From contig NZ_JABWRP020000018.1 of assembly GCF_014269035.2 (NCBI RefSeq), positions 44,033 through 108,032 on the forward strand: DNA of 64,000 nucleotides. The letters are read 5' to 3'. Below are positions 52,904 through 61,721 of this stretch, one piece after another. The notes below the pieces were generated by a model. It worked only from the letters and a program-made list of their open reading frames with translations, made no database searches and had not been told where the DNA came from. Source of the DNA: Pseudomonas vlassakiae. Its GTDB lineage: Bacteria; Pseudomonadota; Gammaproteobacteria; Pseudomonadales; Pseudomonadaceae. Numbering within the stretch: position 1 is the first letter of the stretch; every line of letters starts with the position of its first letter. The position numbers and the translations under genes are program-made.

Positions 52904-54235
52904 CTAGTGCAACTTGTCAGCACACATGATCGGCAGCGGCTCCGCTGCAAACGCCAAGGGTTCACGACGCCCGAAATACACGGCGGTCAGCAGCCCCACC
53001 GTGCCCATGATCAGACAAAAGCCGACACACACCCACGGGCTCCACGGCATCAGAGCGATCAGCGCCAGCGGCGTGGTACTGGCCCACAGCGCGTAAGCCA
53101 CGTTGTATGTAAATGAGATCCCAGATACGCGGATCTCGGCCGGGAACAGCCCGACCATCACCGAGGGCACCACCCCCACTACGCCACAGCCCAGCCCAGC
53201 CAGCGCATAAGCCAGCCACGTCATGCCCCACTGCCCCACCAGGCTGGCATACAGCGCACCGATGCCCAGCGGTAGCAGCAGGCTGTAGATCATCAGTGCA
53301 CGCCAGGCGCCCAGACGGTCGACCAGCAGCCCGGCCAGCACACAGCCGATATTGAGGAAGACGATGCCCACGCTGCTCAAGGCGAAGGTATGCCCCGCCG
53401 TCATGCCGAAGCGTTGCTGCATCACTGTCGGGGTAATCACTACCAGAACCACTACCGCAGAGGTCAGTACGCAGGTCAGCAGTGCCGCCGGGATCAACGC
53501 CGAGCGGTGCTCGCCCAACACCTGCCGCAGCGGGAACTTGACCGGTTGCTCCTGACGCGTGCGCAAGGCCAGGAACACCGGGGTCTCACTGAGCCAGCGG
53601 CGCAGCCACACACCGATCACGCCAAACACCCCACCGAGCAGGAAGGGGTAACGCCAGGCGTAATCGAGAATCTCCTGCGGCGTGAACACTTGCGCCAGGG
53701 CTGTCGCCGTCAGCGCCCCCAGCAGGTAGCCAAAGGTCAGCCCCGCCTGCAGGAAGCCCAACGCATAACCACGACGTCCGTTTGGCGCATGCTCGGCGAC
53801 GAAGGTCCACGCGCTCGGCACCTCACCCCCTACGGCGGCACCCTGCAGGATGCGCAGCGCCAACAGGATCAGCGGTGCCGCATAGCCAATGTCGGCATAG
53901 GTCGGCATCACCCCGATCAGCAGGCATGGCAGGGCCATCATCAGGATGCTCAGACTGAACACCCGCTTGCGCCCGAGGTGGTCGGCGAAGTGGGCCATCA
54001 GGATGCCGCCCAGCGGCCGTGCCAGGTAACCGGTGACGAAAATGCCGAAGCTCTGCAGCAAGCGCAGCCACTCGGGCATCTGAGGCGGGAAGAACAGCTG
54101 GCTGAGGGTCAGGGCAAAGAACACGAAGATGATGAAATCGTAGATTTCCAGCGCGCCGCCCAGCGCCGCCAGGCCCAGGGTCCGGTGGTCGCTACGGCTG
54201 AACCGGGGCGGGCGAGCGGTATCGATGGCAGTCAT
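52904..54235 (-). CDS. MFS transporter, metabolite:H+ symporter type
   Basis: 443 aa with about 12 hydrophobic segments. The MHS signature GALEIYDFIIFVFFALTLSQLFFP, the loop 2-3 motif GGILMAHFADHLGRKRVF and LQGAAVGGEVPSAWTFVAEHAP are characteristic of proline/betaine- or dicarboxylate-type carriers (ProP/KgtP group). The exact substrate cannot be read. ATG 54235 opens the conserved N terminus; the upstream frame is unsupported. Confidence 0.9.
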   Translation of the reverse strand: MTAIDTARPPRFSRSDHRTLGLAALGGALEIYDFIIFVFFALTLSQLFFPPQMPEWLRLLQSFGIFVTGYLARPLGGILMAHFADHLGRKRVFSLSILMMALPCLLIGVMPTYADIGYAAPLILLALRILQGAAVGGEVPSAWTFVAEHAPNGRRGYALGFLQAGLTFGYLLGALTATALAQVFTPQEILDYAWRYPFLLGGVFGVIGVWLRRWLSETPVFLALRTRQEQPVKFPLRQVLGEHRSALIPAALLTCVLTSAVVVLVVITPTVMQQRFGMTAGHTFALSSVGIVFLNIGCVLAGLLVDRLGAWRALMIYSLLLPLGIGALYASLVGQWGMTWLAYALAGLGCGVVGVVPSVMVGLFPAEIRVSGISFTYNVAYALWASTTPLALIALMPWSPWVCVGFCLIMGTVGLLTAVYFGRREPLAFAAEPLPIMCADKLH

Positions 54236-54305
54236 GGCAGGGGTCCGCAGATCGGCAAAGGGCAAGAGGATAGCAAATGCTCGCCGCCTTGCCCCAGCAA
54301 CGCCA

Positions 54306-54785
54306 CTAACGGCTGAACACGGTGTGGCCGAAGTTCCTCGGCTTGCGCGGCGGTACCGGGCCACCCTTGAGCCCGGAAGGCAGGGCAATCTTGCCGACCA
54401 GCACGGGGCTGTCGATGATTGCCATGAAGGATTGCAGTGCCTCGTTATCCGGTACCTGGGGCAGGCTCACACTGACGGCCTGGCGCTCGGTCTGCGGCAC
54501 GACAGGCACTTTCAGGTGTTGCGAATGGTAAAGCAAGGCATGCTGAATCTGCGCATTGACCCGGCAGAACCGTGCCAGGTCGACGCCGGCGTGGCTGGCC
54601 AGCTCGATATTGCCCAGCAGCAGGTTGAACGGTTGCAAGGCGCACTGCACCAGCCGCTGCAACTCTTCAAAGGACTCGACCGGGGCAATCCGGTAGTAGC
54701 CAAGGCCATTGAGCAGTTTTTCCAGCTGCAGGCGCTGGTGCGGGTGCTCGTCGGCTATCAGGATGCGCAGGGTCTTGTTTGTCAT
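54306..54785 (-). CDS. Receiver-like protein lacking the phospho-acceptor Asp
   Basis: 159 aa. The N-terminal ~120 residues have the receiver layout: LRILIADEHPHQRLQLEKLLNGLGYY (acidic pair at residues 12-13), but the strand that should end in Asp reads FNLLLGNIEL, with Asn59 at the phospho-acceptor position. A basic tail (RKPRNFGHTVFSR) follows instead of an output domain. Probably a pseudo-receiver used for protein contacts. It lies 171 bp downstream of the ECF sigma gene on the same strand. Function unknown. Confidence 0.75.
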   Translation of the reverse strand: MTNKTLRILIADEHPHQRLQLEKLLNGLGYYRIAPVESFEELQRLVQCALQPFNLLLGNIELASHAGVDLARFCRVNAQIQHALLYHSQHLKVPVVPQTERQAVSVSLPQVPDNEALQSFMAIIDSPVLVGKIALPSGLKGGPVPPRKPRNFGHTVFSR

Positions 54786-54956
54786 TGTCGGACCTGGGCC
54801 GTCAGGTGAATGAGGGACAGCTCCCTGACCGAACTGCGCCAGCAACAGGCAACTACCAGGGCTGCACCTGGAGGGGTCAATCTAGATAGTTGTCGGGAAA
54901 CGGGGAGAAATCAAGTGGCCATCACACAGAATTTTCACCTGCCCTTCACTGCGGAT

Positions 54957-55433
54957 TCAGGACTCCCACAGCCGCATGCGCACACGGCAGTGCTTCATGG
55001 CGTTGACGATATGCTTCTCCACCAGGCTGCGGGAAATATCCAGGCGCTCGGCTATCTGCTGGTGGGACAGACCATCGAGCTTACGCAACAGAAAGCACTC
55101 CCGGCACACGCTGCTCAGCTCATCCAGGGCCTTTTGCATCATGGCCAGGCGCTGGTCGAGCTGCAGGTCCTGCTGCAATTCCGCGCTGAGCAAGCGCCCA
55201 TCGGTATCCAGCGCATCCAGGGATTCGGCCTGGCGCACCCGGTGGCGCCGGTGCCGGTCGATCACCAGGTTGAGCGCGGTTCGGTAGAGGAACGCTCGCG
55301 GATGCTCGATCTGCCCGCTGTCGGTACGTTCCAGCACTCGCAGATAGGCATCGTGGGCAACGTCCTCCGCTGCCTGGCGATTGCCCAGGCGCGCACTCAG
55401 GAAGCTCACCAGTTCGCGATAATAATGTTCCAC
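54957..55433 (-). CDS. ECF sigma factor, FpvI-like
   Basis: 158 aa iron-type ECF sigma factor (FecI group). Region 2: YYRELVSFLSARLGNRQAAEDVAHDAYLRVL and HPRAFLYRTALNLVIDRHRR. Region 4: LSSVCRECFLLRKLDGLSHQQIAERLDISRSLVEKHI. Its place beside pvdRT-opmQ is that of fpvI in P. aeruginosa, where it drives the ferripyoverdine receptor gene. No anti-sigma (FpvR) gene is next to it here. A Fur-box candidate lies upstream. Identity as FpvI is inferred. Confidence 0.85.
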   Translation of the reverse strand: MEHYYRELVSFLSARLGNRQAAEDVAHDAYLRVLERTDSGQIEHPRAFLYRTALNLVIDRHRRHRVRQAESLDALDTDGRLLSAELQQDLQLDQRLAMMQKALDELSSVCRECFLLRKLDGLSHQQIAERLDISRSLVEKHIVNAMKHCRVRMRLWES

Positions 55434-55502
55434 AACAGCACCTGAAATCGTCCTTGCAACCCACGTGCGGGACTGAGTGATACCGGGCTGTGATAGTACA
55501 AA

Positions 55503-55517
55503 TTATAACTATTCTCA
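55503..55517 (-). promoter_or_regulatory. Candidate Fur box of the ECF sigma gene
   Basis: TGAGAATAGTTATAA on the minus strand agrees with the 7-1-7 Fur motif TGATAATNATTATCA at 11 of 14 informative positions. It is about 70 bp upstream of the sigma start, in an A/T-rich island. Iron repression is inferred. Confidence 0.55.
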
Positions 55518-55547
55518 GCAACACACCCTCTACCCTCTCGTTCAGGC

Positions 55548-55571
55548 TAAATCCACCCGGCCAGCCTTCGT
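55548..55571 (+). promoter_or_regulatory. Iron-starvation (PvdS-type) box of pvdR
   Basis: TAAAT (55548-55552), exactly 16 bp, CGT (55569-55571): the IS-box pattern TAAAT-N16-CGT used by the PvdS/PfrI sigma factor in pyoverdine genes. It is 66 bp upstream of the pvdR ATG. Confidence 0.78.
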
Positions 55572-55637
55572 TTATCTGGGACTTCGGTGCGTGCCACGAT
55601 TGGCAGCGCGTGACCACTACCCTGGCTGGAAGTCCGC

Positions 55638-56795
55638 ATGAGCCGTTCAACCTCCCCCCGCCGCCAGTTCATTCTCGCTGGCCTGGGCCTGCTTAGCCTG
55701 GGCTGCCTGCTGGCCTGGCACACCCTGCCCATGGGGGCGCAACCGCTCGCTACCGTCACGGTCACCCGGGCAGACATCGAAAGCAGCGTCACGGCCCTGG
55801 GCACCTTGCAGCCCCGGCGCTATGTAGATGTGGGCGCGCAGGCCTCTGGGCAGATCCGCACCCTGCACGTGGAAGCCGGCGACCCGGTGCGCAAGGGCCA
55901 GCTGCTGGTCGAAATCGACCCTTCCACCCAGCAGGCGCGGCTGGACGCCGGGCGCTTCTCCATCGACAACCTCAAGGCCCAGCTCGCCGAACAGCGAGCG
56001 CAGTTCGAGCTGGCCGACCGACAGCTCAAGCGCCAGCGCGAGCTTGCCGCCGCCGGCGCCACCCGCGATGAGGACATCCAGGCCGCTGCCGCCCAGCTCA
56101 AGGTCACCCAGGCACGAATCGACATGTTTCAGGCGCAGATCCGCCAGGCTCAGGCCAGCCTGCGCAGCGCCGAGGCGGAACTGGGCTACACGCGTATCTA
56201 TGCGCCGATGGATGGCACGGTGGTCGCCGTCAACGCCCGCGAAGGCCAGACCCTCAACGCCCAGCAACAGACCCCCTTGATCCTGCGCATTGCCAAGTTG
56301 TCGCCCATGACCGTGTGGGCGCAGGTCTCGGAAGCGGATATCGGCAAGGTGAAACCCGGCATGACCGCCTACTTCACCACGCTGTCCGGAGGCAAACGCC
56401 GCTGGAACAGCAAGGTGCGGCAAATCCTGCCGATTCCACCCAAACCACTGGAACAGACCAGTCAGGGTGGCGGCAGCCCGTTGAATGCTGCCAATCAAGT
56501 GGTGCAATACACCGTGTTGCTCGACGTCGACAACCCGGATGGCGCGCTGATGGCTGACATGACCACCCAGGTATTCTTCGTTGCCGGCCAGGCCAGCCAG
56601 GTCCTGACCGTGCCACTGGCCGCGCTGGACGACAACGGCGGCCTGTCCATCGCGCGCGTGCTCGACCCGCACGGCAAGGTGGTGCAGCGCCAGGTGCGCA
56701 CCGGTCTCAGCGACCGCCTGCGCGTCCAGGTGCTGGACGGGCTCAGCGAAGGTGAGCAACTGCTGATGGGCGCCCCCAGCGCCAGCGGAGGCTGA
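55638..56795 (+). CDS. pvdR: PvdR, periplasmic adaptor of the pyoverdine exporter
   Basis: 385 aa MacA/HlyD-type membrane fusion protein. One N-terminal membrane anchor (ILAGLGLLSLGCLLAWHTL), lipoyl-like halves (VDVGAQASGQIRTLHVEAGDPVRKGQLLVEID and TRIYAPMDGTVVAVNAREGQTL) around a helical hairpin, then a beta-barrel region. In Pseudomonas PvdRT-OpmQ exports or recycles pyoverdine. The pvdT ATG follows its stop without a gap. Confidence 0.93.
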   Translation: MSRSTSPRRQFILAGLGLLSLGCLLAWHTLPMGAQPLATVTVTRADIESSVTALGTLQPRRYVDVGAQASGQIRTLHVEAGDPVRKGQLLVEIDPSTQQARLDAGRFSIDNLKAQLAEQRAQFELADRQLKRQRELAAAGATRDEDIQAAAAQLKVTQARIDMFQAQIRQAQASLRSAEAELGYTRIYAPMDGTVVAVNAREGQTLNAQQQTPLILRIAKLSPMTVWAQVSEADIGKVKPGMTAYFTTLSGGKRRWNSKVRQILPIPPKPLEQTSQGGGSPLNAANQVVQYTVLLDVDNPDGALMADMTTQVFFVAGQASQVLTVPLAALDDNGGLSIARVLDPHGKVVQRQVRTGLSDRLRVQVLDGLSEGEQLLMGAPSASGG

Positions 56796-58760
56796 ATGAC
56801 TGCGCCGCTGATCGAGCTGGTCGATATCCGCAAATCCTACGGCGGCCAGGACAGCCCCAAGGTCGATGTGCTGCGCGGCATCAGCCTGAGCATCCAGCCG
56901 GGCGAGTTCGTTGCCATCGTGGGTGCGTCCGGGTCCGGGAAGTCGACATTGATGAACATACTTGGCTGCCTCGATCGCCCGACGTCGGGCATCTACCGCT
57001 TCGCTGGCAAGCACGTGGCCGAGCTGGGTAACGACGAACTGGCCTGGTTGCGCCGCGAGGCGTTCGGCTTCGTGTTCCAGGGCTACCACCTGATCCCCTC
57101 CGGCTCGGCCCAGGAAAACGTCGAGATGCCGGCCATCTATGCCGGTACGCCCGCCAGCGAGCGGCACGCCCGTGCCGCCGCCCTGCTCGCCCGCCTGGGC
57201 CTGGCCAGCCGCAGCGCCAACCGCCCGCACCAGCTCTCGGGCGGCCAGCAGCAACGGGTGTCGATCGCCCGGGCACTGATGAACGGCGGCCATATCATCC
57301 TCGCCGACGAACCCACGGGGGCGCTCGACAGCCACAGCGGCACCGAAGTCATGGCGCTGCTCGACGAACTGGCCAGCCAGGGCCATGTGATCATCCTGAT
57401 CACCCACGACCACAAGGTGGCGGCGCGTGCCCAGCGGGTGATCGAGATACGCGACGGCCGGATGATCAGCGACAGCGCGACCGACCAGGCGCCTTGCCCT
57501 GCCCGCCAGACATTGCAAGCCGACGACCTGCGTCAGCGCCTGGACCGAGGCGCGACCCTGCGCGGGGCCTGGAAAGGCGAGCTGCTCGAAGCCCTGCAGG
57601 CTGCCTGGAGGGTGATGTGGGTGAACCGCTTTCGCACCGCCCTGACCCTGCTCGGTATCGTCATCGGGGTCGCGTCGGTGGTGGTCATGCTGGCCGTCGG
57701 CGAAGGCAGCAAGCGCCAGGTCATGGCGCAGATGGCCGCCTTCGGCTCGAACATCCTCTACCTCAACAGCAAGCCCGCCACACTGGGCGAACCTGCCGGC
57801 ACGATCACCCTCGACGACGTCGACGCCATTGCCCAGCTACCGCAGGTCCGGCAGATCATGCCGGTGCTGGGCGAAAAGGTGATGGTGCGCCATGACAACA
57901 ACAGCCAGCAGTTCTACGTGGGCGGCAACAACAACCAGTTCCCGCTGATCTTCAACTGGCCGGCGGTGGAAGGGGCGTTCTTCACTGATGCCGACGAAGC
58001 CAGTGGCGCAGCGGTGGCAGTGATCGGCCAGAAAGTCCGGGAGAAAATGCTCGAGCCAGACCGCGACCCGCTTGGCCAGTACCTGCTGATAGGCAACGTA
58101 CCCTTCCAGGTCATTGGCATACTCGCCGGCAAAGGCGCGAGTTCCGGCGACCAGGATGCCGACGGACGCATCGTGGTGCCCTACTCGGCCGCGGCGATCC
58201 GCCTGTTCGGCCAGCGGGCCCCCGACTACATCACCGTCGCCGCCGCCGACGCGGCGCGGGTCGATGAAACCGAAGCTGCCGTCGACCGCCTGCTGCGCCA
58301 GCGTCACCAGGGCCGTCACGATTTCGAACTGACCAACTCGGCCGCGCTGATCCAGGCCGAGGCACGCACCCAGAACAGCCTGTCGCTGATGCTCGGGGCG
58401 ATTGCCGCGATCTCGCTGCTGGTCGGTGGCATCGGGGTGATGAACATCATGCTCATGACCGTGCGCGAACGCACCCGCGAAATCGGCATCCGCATGGCCA
58501 CCGGCGCACGCCAGCACGACATCCTGCGCCAGTTCCTCAGCGAAGCGGTGATGCTGTCGATGGTCGGCGGCATGGCCGGCATCGGCTTGGCCCTGCTGAT
58601 CGGCGGCGCCTTGATGCTGGGCCAGGTTGCCGTGGCCTTCACCCTGCCCGCCATGCTCGGTGCGTTCTCCTGCGCCGTTCTCACCGGCATCGTGTTCGGC
58701 TTCATGCCGGCCCGCAAAGCCGCCCGACTCGACCCGGTCAAAGCCCTCACCAGCGAATAA
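56796..58760 (+). CDS. pvdT: PvdT, MacB-type ABC transporter
   Basis: 654 aa. The N-terminal ATPase has Walker A GASGSGKST, Q-loop FGFVFQGYHLIPS, signature LSGGQQQRVSIARAL, Walker B IILADEPTGALD. TM1 lies near residue 275-295, a large periplasmic domain follows, and three C-terminal helices with GGIGVMNIMLMTVRERTREIGIRMATGA (FtsX/MacB domain). Works with PvdR and OpmQ. Confidence 0.95.
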   Translation: MTAPLIELVDIRKSYGGQDSPKVDVLRGISLSIQPGEFVAIVGASGSGKSTLMNILGCLDRPTSGIYRFAGKHVAELGNDELAWLRREAFGFVFQGYHLIPSGSAQENVEMPAIYAGTPASERHARAAALLARLGLASRSANRPHQLSGGQQQRVSIARALMNGGHIILADEPTGALDSHSGTEVMALLDELASQGHVIILITHDHKVAARAQRVIEIRDGRMISDSATDQAPCPARQTLQADDLRQRLDRGATLRGAWKGELLEALQAAWRVMWVNRFRTALTLLGIVIGVASVVVMLAVGEGSKRQVMAQMAAFGSNILYLNSKPATLGEPAGTITLDDVDAIAQLPQVRQIMPVLGEKVMVRHDNNSQQFYVGGNNNQFPLIFNWPAVEGAFFTDADEASGAAVAVIGQKVREKMLEPDRDPLGQYLLIGNVPFQVIGILAGKGASSGDQDADGRIVVPYSAAAIRLFGQRAPDYITVAAADAARVDETEAAVDRLLRQRHQGRHDFELTNSAALIQAEARTQNSLSLMLGAIAAISLLVGGIGVMNIMLMTVRERTREIGIRMATGARQHDILRQFLSEAVMLSMVGGMAGIGLALLIGGALMLGQVAVAFTLPAMLGAFSCAVLTGIVFGFMPARKAARLDPVKALTSE

Positions 58761-58763
58761 CCC

Positions 58764-60179
58764 ATGACCCTGCCAAGCCGCATCAGCCTGTTGTCCCTGA
58801 GCCTGGGCCTCGCCGCCTGCAGCCTGCCGCCCGTACCACCCAGCGGCATCGCTGCACCTTCGGTCTGGCAAAGCACAACTCTCCAACCTGCTGCCAGCCT
58901 GCCCTCGGCACAATGGTGGCAGGGCTTTGACAGCGCCGAGCTGGGCCGCCTGGTCGAACGCGCCCGGTCCAATGCCCACGACCTTGCCGCCGCCACGGCG
59001 CGCGTGCGCCAGGCTCAGGCACGGGCGGTGATCGCCGGAGCGCCGCTGCTGCCGGAACTCAAGTTCGAGCTCGACGGCAGCCGCCAGCGCCTGCTGCACG
59101 GCGAGGGCTATGACCAGCTCGATGTCAGCCAATACGAACGGACCAGCACGTCGTTCGGCATGCAATTGGTCGCCAGCTACGAGATCGACTTCTGGGGCGG
59201 CCTGCGTGCGGCCCGCGCAAGTGCCCTGCACAGTCTCGACGCCAGCCGCTTCGATCGCCAGACGGTCGAGTTGACGCTGGTCAGCAGCGTGGCCAACAGT
59301 TACCTGCAGGGCCTGGCCCTGGAAGAACAACTGCGCATTGCCCGCCTCAACCTGCGTAACGCCCGTGATGTCCTGGTGCTGGTCGAAACGCGTCAGCGCG
59401 CCGGCTCGGCGACACGCCTGGAACTGGCCCAGCAGCGCAGCCTGGTCGCCGCCCAGGAACGGCAAGTGCCGCTGCTTGAGCAACAGTGGCAAGACAACCG
59501 CGTTACCCTGGCTACACTGCTGGGCGACCCGGTCCAGGCCCTGCCCACCGCCCGCGAAACGTTGGCCACCGTGAACTGGCCGCCCGTTGGCAGCGGCGTG
59601 CCCAGCGAACTGCTTGCCCGGCGCCCGGACATCGCCGCCGCCGAAGCTCGCCTGGCCGCCGCCAGCGCCAATGTGCAAGTCGCCAGGGCAGCCCTGCTAC
59701 CGAAAGTGACCTTGGGCGCCAACCTCGGCACCGGCGCACGCACCCTGCCCGAGGTCTTCGACAGTACCTATTACACGTTGACTGCCGGCCTGGTCGCGCC
59801 GATCTTCAACAACGGCCGGCTGCGGGCGGCTCAGCAGTTGGCCGAAGCCGAGCAGGACGAGCTGCTGGAAAGCTACCGCAACAGCATCCTGGCCGGCTTC
59901 GCCGATGTCGAAAAGGCCCTCAATGCCGTCCACGGCGTTGAACAGCAACGCCAGTGGCAGGACCGGGAGGTCGAGCAAGCACAGCTAGCCTTCGACCTGG
60001 CTCAACGGCGCTACGCGGCCGGGGCCGAGACCCTGCTGAGCGTGCTCGAAACCCAGCGCACGCTTTATCTCGCCCAGGACCAGCAAGCGCGGCTGCGCCT
60101 GGCTCGCCTGCAGGGCAGCGTGGCGTTGTACAAGGCACTCGGGGGTGGTTGGCAGTTGACGCATGCGGACAAGGGCTGA
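58764..60179 (+). CDS. opmQ: OpmQ, outer-membrane efflux lipoprotein
   Basis: 471 aa TolC/OprM-type factor. Lipoprotein signal with lipobox LAAC (Cys about residue 19). Two repeats of the OEP domain: ARVRQAQARAVIAGAPLLPELKFE and ARLAAASANVQVARAALLPKVTLGANLG, plus YEIDFWGGLRAARASAL. It starts 3 nt after the pvdT stop and completes the tripartite exporter. Confidence 0.95.
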   Translation: MTLPSRISLLSLSLGLAACSLPPVPPSGIAAPSVWQSTTLQPAASLPSAQWWQGFDSAELGRLVERARSNAHDLAAATARVRQAQARAVIAGAPLLPELKFELDGSRQRLLHGEGYDQLDVSQYERTSTSFGMQLVASYEIDFWGGLRAARASALHSLDASRFDRQTVELTLVSSVANSYLQGLALEEQLRIARLNLRNARDVLVLVETRQRAGSATRLELAQQRSLVAAQERQVPLLEQQWQDNRVTLATLLGDPVQALPTARETLATVNWPPVGSGVPSELLARRPDIAAAEARLAAASANVQVARAALLPKVTLGANLGTGARTLPEVFDSTYYTLTAGLVAPIFNNGRLRAAQQLAEAEQDELLESYRNSILAGFADVEKALNAVHGVEQQRQWQDREVEQAQLAFDLAQRRYAAGAETLLSVLETQRTLYLAQDQQARLRLARLQGSVALYKALGGGWQLTHADKG

Positions 60180-60209
60180 TTCAGCCTGGGCATGACGAGG
60201 CCTGACAGG

Positions 60210-60228
60210 AGGGCCGCAACGCGGCCCT
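60210..60228. terminator. Bidirectional hairpin between opmQ and pvdH
   Basis: AGGGCCGC-AAC-GCGGCCCT, between convergent genes; the same motif in inverse is at 23768-23786. Confidence 0.65.
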
Positions 60229-60235
60229 TCCGGAT

Positions 60236-61627
60236 TCACACAGCGGCGGCCACGGCCTCGGCAAAGCGCTGCGCCACCTCGTCGATCTGCTGGGCGCTGA
60301 TGATCAGCGGCGGCAGGAAGCGCACCACGGCGCCATGGCGCCCGCCCAGTTCAAGGATCAAGCCACGCTTGAGGCATTCGCGCTGGACCTTCGGTGCCAG
60401 CACCCGGTTGGCAGGCGGATGGCCCAATGCATCGGTCTGCCCCTGTGGATCGACCAGCTCCACCCCAAGCATCAGGCCCCGGCCACGGATATCACCCAGT
60501 TGCGGATAATCCCGCTGCAGCCGCTGCAGATGCCCTCGCAAGCGCAGGCCCATGGCCTCGGCGTGTTCGGCCAGACGGTGCTCGACCAGGTAGTCGATCA
60601 CCGCCGAACCGGCCGCCATGGCCATCTGATTGCCGCGGAAGGTGCCAGCGTGGGCACCTGGCTTCCAGGTATCCAGCCAGTCGCGGTACACCACCACCGC
60701 CAGCGGCAGGCTGCCACCGATGGCCTTGGACAGCGTGACCACGTCCGGCACGATGCCGGCATGTTCGAAGGCGAACATCCGCCCGGTACGGGCAAAGCCG
60801 CTCTGGATTTCGTCGACGATCAGCGCCACACCAGCCGTTTCAGTGATACACCGCACACCCTTGAGCCATTCGATATCGGCCGGGATCACCCCGCCTTCGC
60901 CCTGCACCACTTCAAGGATCACCGCCGCTGGCAGCGGTACGCCGCTTTCCGGGTCCAGCAGGAGGTTTTCCAGATAATGCAGGTTGGCCTTGACCCCGGC
61001 TTCTCCGCCCAGGCCGAACGGGCAACGGTAGTCATAGGGGTACGGCATGAACTGCACGCCGTTGCTCAGCAATGCCCCCAGTGGCTGCTTGGGGCCGTGG
61101 CTGCCCATCAGGCTCAGCGCGCCTTGGCTCATGCCGTGGTAGGCACCCTGGAACGCCAGCACCGTGCTGCGCCCGGTGGCGCCGCGCACCAGCTTGAGCG
61201 CTGCCTCCACCGCGTCGGTGCCGGTCGGGCCGCAGAATTGCACCTTGGCCTCGCGGCGCAAGGCGTCAGGCAGGATGCCAAACAGGTCCTGGACGAAGCG
61301 GTCTTTCACCGGCGTGGTCAGATCCAGCGTGTGCAGCGGCAGTTCGTCAGCCAGCACGCGCTGGATCGCTTCGATCACCACCGGGTGGTTGTGACCCAGG
61401 GCCAGCGTTCCAGCACCGGCCAGGCAGTCGATGAACTGACGGCCCTCGACGTCCTCGACGTAGATGCCACGGGCACGCTTGAGCGCCAGCGGGATGCGCC
61501 GGGGGTAGCTGCGGGCATTGGATTCCTGTTGCTGCTGGCGCTGCAGCAAGGGCGAGTCAGTGAATTCGTACAATGGTTGCGGCGCGCTGGCCGGCGGGAC
61601 CTGGGCAAGGCTGGTAGCGGTGGACAT
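60236..61627 (-). CDS. pvdH: Diaminobutyrate-2-oxoglutarate aminotransferase
   Basis: 463 aa class III (fold type I) aminotransferase that makes L-2,4-diaminobutyrate from aspartate semialdehyde for the pyoverdine chromophore precursor. Features: VEDVEGRQFIDCLAGAGTLALGHNHP, QFCGPTGTDAVEAALKLVRGATG, the Asp in ALIVDEIQSGFARTG and the PLP Lys in VVTLSKAIGGSLPLAVV. An exact IS box precedes it. The neighbouring pvdRT-opmQ supports the pyoverdine assignment. Confidence 0.92.
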   Translation of the reverse strand: MSTATSLAQVPPASAPQPLYEFTDSPLLQRQQQQESNARSYPRRIPLALKRARGIYVEDVEGRQFIDCLAGAGTLALGHNHPVVIEAIQRVLADELPLHTLDLTTPVKDRFVQDLFGILPDALRREAKVQFCGPTGTDAVEAALKLVRGATGRSTVLAFQGAYHGMSQGALSLMGSHGPKQPLGALLSNGVQFMPYPYDYRCPFGLGGEAGVKANLHYLENLLLDPESGVPLPAAVILEVVQGEGGVIPADIEWLKGVRCITETAGVALIVDEIQSGFARTGRMFAFEHAGIVPDVVTLSKAIGGSLPLAVVVYRDWLDTWKPGAHAGTFRGNQMAMAAGSAVIDYLVEHRLAEHAEAMGLRLRGHLQRLQRDYPQLGDIRGRGLMLGVELVDPQGQTDALGHPPANRVLAPKVQRECLKRGLILELGGRHGAVVRFLPPLIISAQQIDEVAQRFAEAVAAAV

Positions 61628-61673
61628 GGGTGAATCCTCGCAAGCAAGCGAATGGGCAGTTATCGCTTGGAAA

Positions 61674-61697
61674 ACGCTTGAGTGCGGGGAGGATTTA
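61674..61697 (-). promoter_or_regulatory. Iron-starvation (PvdS-type) box of pvdH
   Basis: Minus strand TAAAT (61697-61693), exactly 16 bp, CGT (61676-61674); about 47 bp upstream of the pvdH ATG. Same spacing as the pvdR box, and both are followed by CC directly after TAAAT. Confidence 0.8.
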
Positions 61698-61721
61698 GCG
61701 GTTGTTGCGGGAAATTCGCTA

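Noticed and set aside
52904..54388. Longer start (54388) for the MFS transporter
   Set aside because: The extra 51 residues are Arg/Pro-rich and not membrane-transporter-like; ATG 54235 gives the normal N terminus.
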